NCBI RefSeq assembly: GCF_039778605.1
Contig: NZ_CP156060.1
Span: forward strand, 2,356,001 to 2,420,000
Reading direction: 5' to 3'
From: Flavobacterium sp. WV_118_3
GTDB lineage: Bacteria > Bacteroidota > Bacteroidia > Flavobacteriales > Flavobacteriaceae
Length of the DNA stretch: 64,000 nt
Shown in pieces: positions 60,311 to 64,000 of this stretch. Below the pieces are notes generated by a model. The model did not search any database. It was not told where the DNA came from and saw nothing but the letters and a program-made list of their open reading frames with translations. Made by a program: the position numbers and the translations under genes. How positions within the stretch are numbered: the first letter of the stretch is position 1; the number at the start of each line of letters is the position of its first letter.

Positions 60311-60359
60311 ACCCTTACTCACAAGCTGAAAGCCGTCTATATTTCTTAAAAACTACAAA

Positions 60360-61541
60360 ATGACCGATTTTTTCGAAAGACTGGATAAATACATTGATTT
60401 CAAAGGGCTAAATGATAATAAGCTAACTAAAATTAGCGGCCTATCAAACGGCCTGATAGGAAAAGCAAGAAAAAGAGGTTTTTTATCATTAGACAACGTG
60501 TCTAAATTGTTGTTTTCATGCGAAGACCTCAATGCACATTGGCTGCTAACTGGACATGGAGAGATGATAAATAATACAGAATTCAAAAATATCAAACCAA
60601 AGACCTTACCCGAGAGAAACGTGTTAGACGTTTTTTCACAAATAGCCAACAGCGAAGGCATTACAATTTACAAGCTTGAACAAAAAATTGGAGCAAGCAA
60701 GGGGGTTCTGTCCAAGGCTATAGCTAACAGCACAGACATTCAGTGTAAGTGGCTGATTAAACTTGTCGAAACCTTTCCTCAATATAACCCTAACTGGATA
60801 TTAACCGGAAAAGGAGAAATGACTACCAATGAGGAGCTTAAACAGTCCTTAGAGAAAAAAAATAACATCAAAGAAAGGGTGCTGTATTTTGCCAAAAAGC
60901 AAAATATTAGTATAGAGTTTTTCCTGAAGTCTATAGATATGACCTATGGTAGTTTTAAAGGAAAAGCTAAAGAGGGGAGTTTAAATTCCGATGCTATAGA
61001 GAAGATTTTGATAAATTATCCTGATATAAGTATCGAATGGCTGCTAACCGGTAACGGAGATATGAAAAAAAACATTTCTACAAATGTTTTTAAATCAAAA
61101 TCAGATCACCTAGTTGACAACCAGGCAATACCGCTATACAATATAGAAGCTTCCGCTGGGATAGTTGCTTTATTTAATGACTCGTATGAAAACGAGCCGG
61201 TCAATCATATCCAAATCCCCAACTTGCCAAAGTGCGACGGCGCAATTTACATAACCGGCGATTCTATGTACCCGCTCTTAAAAAGTGGAGATATAATCAT
61301 GTACAAACAGGTTCATAATATCCGGGAAAGTATATTTTTTGGCGAAATGTACCTAATCAGCTTTAAGACGGAAAGCGACGAGATGATTACGATTAAGTAC
61401 GTACAAAAGAGCGACCGCGGAGACGATTTTGTAAAATTGGTAAGTCAAAATACAAATTACGACGACAAGGATATATCAATTGCTAATATTAATGCCATGG
61501 CGCTAGTCAAAGCAAGTATCCGGATTAATTCCATGAGTTGA
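60360..61541 (+). CDS. S24 repressor with three tandem N-terminal CI-like units
   Basis: 393 residues. Three successive units of about 75-80 residues each end in the CI hallmark: WLLTGHGEM (61-69), WILTGKGEM (146-154) and WLLTGNGDM (227-235). A full S24 domain follows (Ser302 in TGDSMYPLL, Lys346, Ala266-Gly267), about 80% identical to that of the 59197 repressor. It probably arose by gene duplication and acquired extra binding units. It could bind extended operators or form mixed dimers with the short repressor. Confidence 0.85.
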   Translation: MTDFFERLDKYIDFKGLNDNKLTKISGLSNGLIGKARKRGFLSLDNVSKLLFSCEDLNAHWLLTGHGEMINNTEFKNIKPKTLPERNVLDVFSQIANSEGITIYKLEQKIGASKGVLSKAIANSTDIQCKWLIKLVETFPQYNPNWILTGKGEMTTNEELKQSLEKKNNIKERVLYFAKKQNISIEFFLKSIDMTYGSFKGKAKEGSLNSDAIEKILINYPDISIEWLLTGNGDMKKNISTNVFKSKSDHLVDNQAIPLYNIEASAGIVALFNDSYENEPVNHIQIPNLPKCDGAIYITGDSMYPLLKSGDIIMYKQVHNIRESIFFGEMYLISFKTESDEMITIKYVQKSDRGDDFVKLVSQNTNYDDKDISIANINAMALVKASIRINSMS

Positions 61542-61837
61542 CAAAAATACTTTGAATATCCCCAATTATTTAGAATAGTGTTTACACAGAAAGCAGGCCA
61601 CTCCCCCAGGACAACAACAAAAAAAATAAAAAAACACAAAGGCAAGCCGCGTAATGTAAAAGGGTAAAACAACCTACTCGATATACGCTTCCGGCGCCTA
61701 ATACAATGAATTTAAAAAACATAGCTTACAAAATAATATAGTTAAAACTGAATATAAAGCCGCATACATTTTGTGCAAAACTCAATAAAAACAGTTATTG
61801 ATTTCCAATTACTTACAAGCGTAAAGGCTTTTTATTT
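61542..61837. other. Non-coding right arm of the element
   Basis: AT-rich 296 bases between the second repressor and attR, with no credible gene on either strand. Possibly holds integrase or excision-factor arm sites. No clear repeats seen. Confidence 0.5.
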
Positions 61838-62004
61838 GGATTCATAACCCTGAGGTCACGGGTTCAACTCCCGTCTTCGCTACGAAAAGTATTACGCGGT
61901 TAATACTGTTTTTATTGAGATTACGGTCCGTTCGTCTAGGGGTTAGGACGCCAGGTTTTCATCCTGGTAACAGGGGTTCGATTCCCCTACGGACTACAAA
62001 AGTA
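61838..62004 (+). repeat. Right att repeat (attR), 167 bp
   Basis: Copy of 35267-35433 with four mismatches. It begins with the truncated 3' part of tRNA-Met (61838-61882, no 5' half) and includes the complete second tRNA-Glu. Sequence upstream of 61838 does not match tRNA-Met. Confidence 0.9.
61925..61996 (+). tRNA. tRNA-Glu (UUC), original chromosomal copy
   Basis: Identical to the copy at 35354-35425. It is followed by the strong terminator expected of the ancestral tRNA-Met/tRNA-Glu operon. After insertion it has no tRNA promoter of its own nearby, so its transcription may depend on the element. Confidence 0.93.
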
Positions 62005-62040
62005 AAAGAGCTTGCAGTGATACTGTGAGCTCTTTTTTTT
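62005..62040 (+). terminator. Terminator of the ancestral tRNA operon
   Basis: AGAGCT / AGCTCT outer stem with inner CAGT/ACTG pairing, followed by nine T. Confidence 0.88.
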
Positions 62041-62200
62041 TAGAATAAAACCAACACCTCATCCTTTAATCAAAACAACCGTTAAAAGTATCATACCGCA
62101 CAAAAAGACATTTACGGTCAGATTAAGTTCAATTTAAACCGCTCCTGCTTTCCTTATCTACGAAAGCACTAAATTTAGCAGACTTGTATAATACCCAGTC

Positions 62201-62935
62201 ATGCCACAGGAAGTTTTTTATCTTATCCTATTCCTCGTTGCCTTTTTATATGCATCGGTTGGACATGGCGGTGCCAGTGGCTATCTCGCGTTAATGGCGT
62301 TATATGGTATTACTCCGGCAGAAATGAAACCAACCGCACTTATTTTAAACCTTTTTGTATCACTCACTTCTTTTATCCAATATCACAAACGGGGTTATTT
62401 TCTAAAAAAAATATTTCTTCCCATTGCCAGCGCTTCCATCCCAATGGCCTTTATTGGCGGTATGATTCACTTAGAAGCAACACTCTACAAACGCATACTT
62501 GGTTTTTTATTGTTATTTCCAATTCTGCGTTTTTTCTTTTTTAAAAACACGCCTGATACACATCTAAAACCGTGCAATCGGACTGTAGCGATTATAACCG
62601 GAGGTAGCATCGGACTGTTTTCCGGAATGATTGGTATTGGCGGCGGCATCATTTTATCACCTATTTTACTGTTATTACAGTGGACCAACCAAAAACAAAC
62701 CGCAGCCATTAGTGCTGCTTTTATATTTGTAAACTCCCTCGCCGGACTGGCCGGAATGCTCACTCAGGAGGTTTCCATTACAACCGACATGACTTTTTAT
62801 ATCATTATTGCTTTTACCGGAGGAATGTTGGGTGCTTATCTAGGTGCCCGAAAATTCAATCAGGACGCATTAAAATATCTGCTTGTCACAGTATTGGTAA
62901 TGGCTTCCTACAAATTATTATTCACAACCGCATAA
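62201..62935 (+). CDS. TSUP-family permease (TauE/SafE type)
   Basis: 244 residues, about eight spans, with the family motifs GHGGASGYLALMALYG near the N-terminus and SGMIGIGGGIILSPILLL in the second half. Moves sulfite or related anions across the inner membrane. Two bases before the next gene, so a two-gene unit. It is only distantly similar to the 25919 permease. Confidence 0.88.
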   Translation: MPQEVFYLILFLVAFLYASVGHGGASGYLALMALYGITPAEMKPTALILNLFVSLTSFIQYHKRGYFLKKIFLPIASASIPMAFIGGMIHLEATLYKRILGFLLLFPILRFFFFKNTPDTHLKPCNRTVAIITGGSIGLFSGMIGIGGGIILSPILLLLQWTNQKQTAAISAAFIFVNSLAGLAGMLTQEVSITTDMTFYIIIAFTGGMLGAYLGARKFNQDALKYLLVTVLVMASYKLLFTTA

Positions 62936-62937
62936 CA

Positions 62938-63435
62938 ATGAAAAAACTACTACTATTACTCCTTCTTCTCGGATTTAGCGGTATCGCTCAGAATTCCAAT
63001 AGCATTACTCTGGAAACACCAACCGCCAAACCCGTTATTGTGACTTACGAGCATCTTAAAACCTATACTATGCATTCATTGGACAGCCTTCGAATACTGA
63101 ATCATATACTTCAATACAAAAGCACGCTAAAAAACTGTAAAGGTGTACTTCTTAAAGAACTATTAAGCGACGTAGCATTTGATACTCCATCACCAAAAGC
63201 ACTAAGTGAATACTACATTGTTTGTATTGCGTCCGATGGATACAAAGTCGTTTTTTCCTGGAATGAACTTTTTAACAGTCCTACCGGCGAACATACCTTA
63301 ATTCTAACCGAAGTTAACGGCATTCCCACTTCATCTCAAAAAGACGGCATCGTGATTCTTACACCGACCGATTTCGCCACCGGAAGACGTTATGTAAAAA
63401 ATTTAAAAAGCATCAAAATCGAACGGGTTAAATAA
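62938..63435 (+). CDS. Exported protein resembling molybdopterin-oxidoreductase fragments
   Basis: 165 residues: signal peptide (MKKLLLLLLLLGFSGIAQ), then a domain with CKGVLLKELLSDVAF, YYIVCIASDGYKVVFSWNEL and YVKNLKSIKIE, the pattern of short periplasmic proteins related to the sulfite-oxidase-type molybdopterin domain. Coupling to a TSUP permease fits a sulfur-anion role. Cofactor binding is not evident. Confidence 0.6.
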   Translation: MKKLLLLLLLLGFSGIAQNSNSITLETPTAKPVIVTYEHLKTYTMHSLDSLRILNHILQYKSTLKNCKGVLLKELLSDVAFDTPSPKALSEYYIVCIASDGYKVVFSWNELFNSPTGEHTLILTEVNGIPTSSQKDGIVILTPTDFATGRRYVKNLKSIKIERVK

Positions 63436-63749
63436 CTCCGATTATCATACTATTTCTTATTCTCATTTTACCGTAATAGTTAGCATTTAACACTTAAACA
63501 TAGCACACTTCATCAAACAAATTTGTATTTTTATAAAAATATATCACATTTTGTAATAACACATTGTTACAATTTGTTGTTTTTACTATACATACTGTTG
63601 AATCTTAAAATAACCTTTTGATAACAATAAAACATCATTTATTTAAAATAACACAACTATCTGTATTTTTTTATTTAATAAACAATACTTACATATAAAG
63701 TTATGTTAATTTTTTTTCATTAATTTTGAAAACCCAAAAGCATAATTAT
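63436..63749. other. AT-rich intergenic region with a promoter
   Basis: 314 bases without a gene. It holds an inverted pair TTGTAA/TTACAA near 63552-63573 and a -7 element TAATTTTG near 63721-63728, about 22 bases before the next ATG. Confidence 0.5.
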
Positions 63750-64000
63750 ATGAAAAAAACTACATTAATTATTTTATTTCTACTATCCTCCTTAACTAAT
63801 GTATTTGCCCAAACAGAAACAAATCTTGCCAAAGCACAACATTATTTAAAAACCAAAGGAGAAGTTATTTTCACTTTTCAGGCTGCCAACCAACTGCAGT
63901 TTAAAAAGCTGGCTTCTTTTTTGTCGTTAAGTCACAAAAGGGTCAATCAAGACGATCTGAAAGCTGAGGCTTATGCCGATAAACTTGATTTTGAAAAATT
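63750..64000 (+). CDS. Exported protein, start only
   Basis: First 83 codons of a gene cut by the right edge. Signal peptide (MKKTTLIILFLLSSLTNVFA), then AKAQHYLKTKGEVIFTFQAA and LKAEAYADKLDFEKF. The start resembles the propeptide of large secreted M14-type carboxypeptidases of Flavobacteria, usually with a T9SS signal at the far end, but too little is visible to decide. Confidence 0.5.
   Translation, partial: MKKTTLIILFLLSSLTNVFAQTETNLAKAQHYLKTKGEVIFTFQAANQLQFKKLASFLSLSHKRVNQDDLKAEAYADKLDFEK

Larger units (their letters stand above)
35267..62004. mobile_element. Integrated temperate element, probably a tailless (membrane-containing) prophage
   Basis: About 26.6 kb bounded by direct repeats in a tRNA-Met/tRNA-Glu pair, with a tyrosine integrase at the left end and two S24 repressors at the right end. 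Between them are a replication/early block and a morphogenesis block rich in small one-span membrane proteins, muralytic enzymes and a RadA-like ATPase. Genes for terminase, portal, tail, conjugation or transposition are absent. Codon use and the density of TTGCAA differ from the flanks. Viral nature is inferred from gene content. No capsid protein is recognised with certainty. Confidence 0.85.

Noticed and set aside
61838-61882. Second functional tRNA-Met
   Set aside because: Only the 3' half from the anticodon stem is present. The upstream bases do not form acceptor or D arms.
35267-62004. Integrative conjugative element or transposon
   Set aside because: No relaxase, coupling protein, Tra/T4SS or transposase is visible, and the operon carries lysis and virion-type genes instead.
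35267-62004. Filamentous (inovirus) prophage
   Set aside because: Size is several times too large, there is no Zot-like ATPase, and muralytic enzymes are not expected in that group.

Overview
The window comes from a member of the Bacteroidota, most likely a Flavobacterium or close relative. Evidence: Bacteroidota-type promoters (TTG, about 19 bases, then TAnnTTTG), a secreted protein with a type IX secretion (T9SS) C-terminal sorting domain, families typical of the phylum (DUF4199, DUF4290, DUF493, DUF5686), and a 6S RNA lying between zapA and rny.

Host left flank (1-35237). On the minus strand are the start of an aspartase gene (cut by the window edge), a GlmU-like nucleotidyltransferase and rpmE2. 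A plus-strand operon follows: DUF4199 membrane protein, family 2 glycosyltransferase, phosphohexomutase, MsbA-like ABC exporter, DUF2971. Next come envelope genes (porin-like protein, lipoprotein, TonB-dependent receptor, M23 peptidase), a ZapB-like/zapA/6S RNA/rny cluster, xerD, several outer-membrane barrels, a large T9SS cargo protein, aroQ, DUF5686, a TSUP permease, murA (with Asp in place of the usual catalytic Cys), recQ, fmt, an HU protein, YqgE and a class IV aminotransferase.

Integrated element (35267-62004). About 26.6 kb sits between two 167-bp direct repeats that each carry the 3' part of tRNA-Met plus a whole tRNA-Glu. A tyrosine integrase lies at the left end and two LexA/CI-type (S24) repressors at the right end. 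One of these repressors has three successive N-terminal DNA-binding-like units. Nearly everything else is on the minus strand in two blocks. A replication/early block (about 53.5-58.9 kb) contains a 598-residue winged-helix protein that may be the replication initiator. A morphogenesis block (37.7-50.0 kb) contains a transglutaminase-like protein, soluble beta-rich capsid candidates, at least eight small proteins with a single membrane anchor, two peptidoglycan-binding paralogues, a lysozyme-like protein, a spike candidate, an M23 endopeptidase, holin/spanin-like proteins, a RadA-like ATPase and a very basic protein. I find no terminase, portal, tape measure, tail tube, relaxase or type IV secretion gene. 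The content best fits a temperate, tailless, probably membrane-containing virus, and I regard this as the undescribed system here. Between the two blocks are likely cargo genes: a soluble plus membrane gene pair and several plus-strand membrane proteins sharing an upstream DNA box.

Notable signals inside the element are: a ten-A run where a one-base slip would add a transmembrane tail to the lysozyme and end exactly on the next start codon; a frameshift in one peptidoglycan-binding paralogue; a recurring [ST]GLNxP motif in four otherwise unrelated morphogenesis proteins; six phased 10-bp repeats and a 36-bp palindrome upstream of the morphogenesis operon; a structured intergenic region with a tRNA-like fold; and a marked excess of the palindrome TTGCAA.

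Host right flank (62005-64000): the tRNA terminator, a second TSUP permease, a small exported protein and the start of another exported protein.
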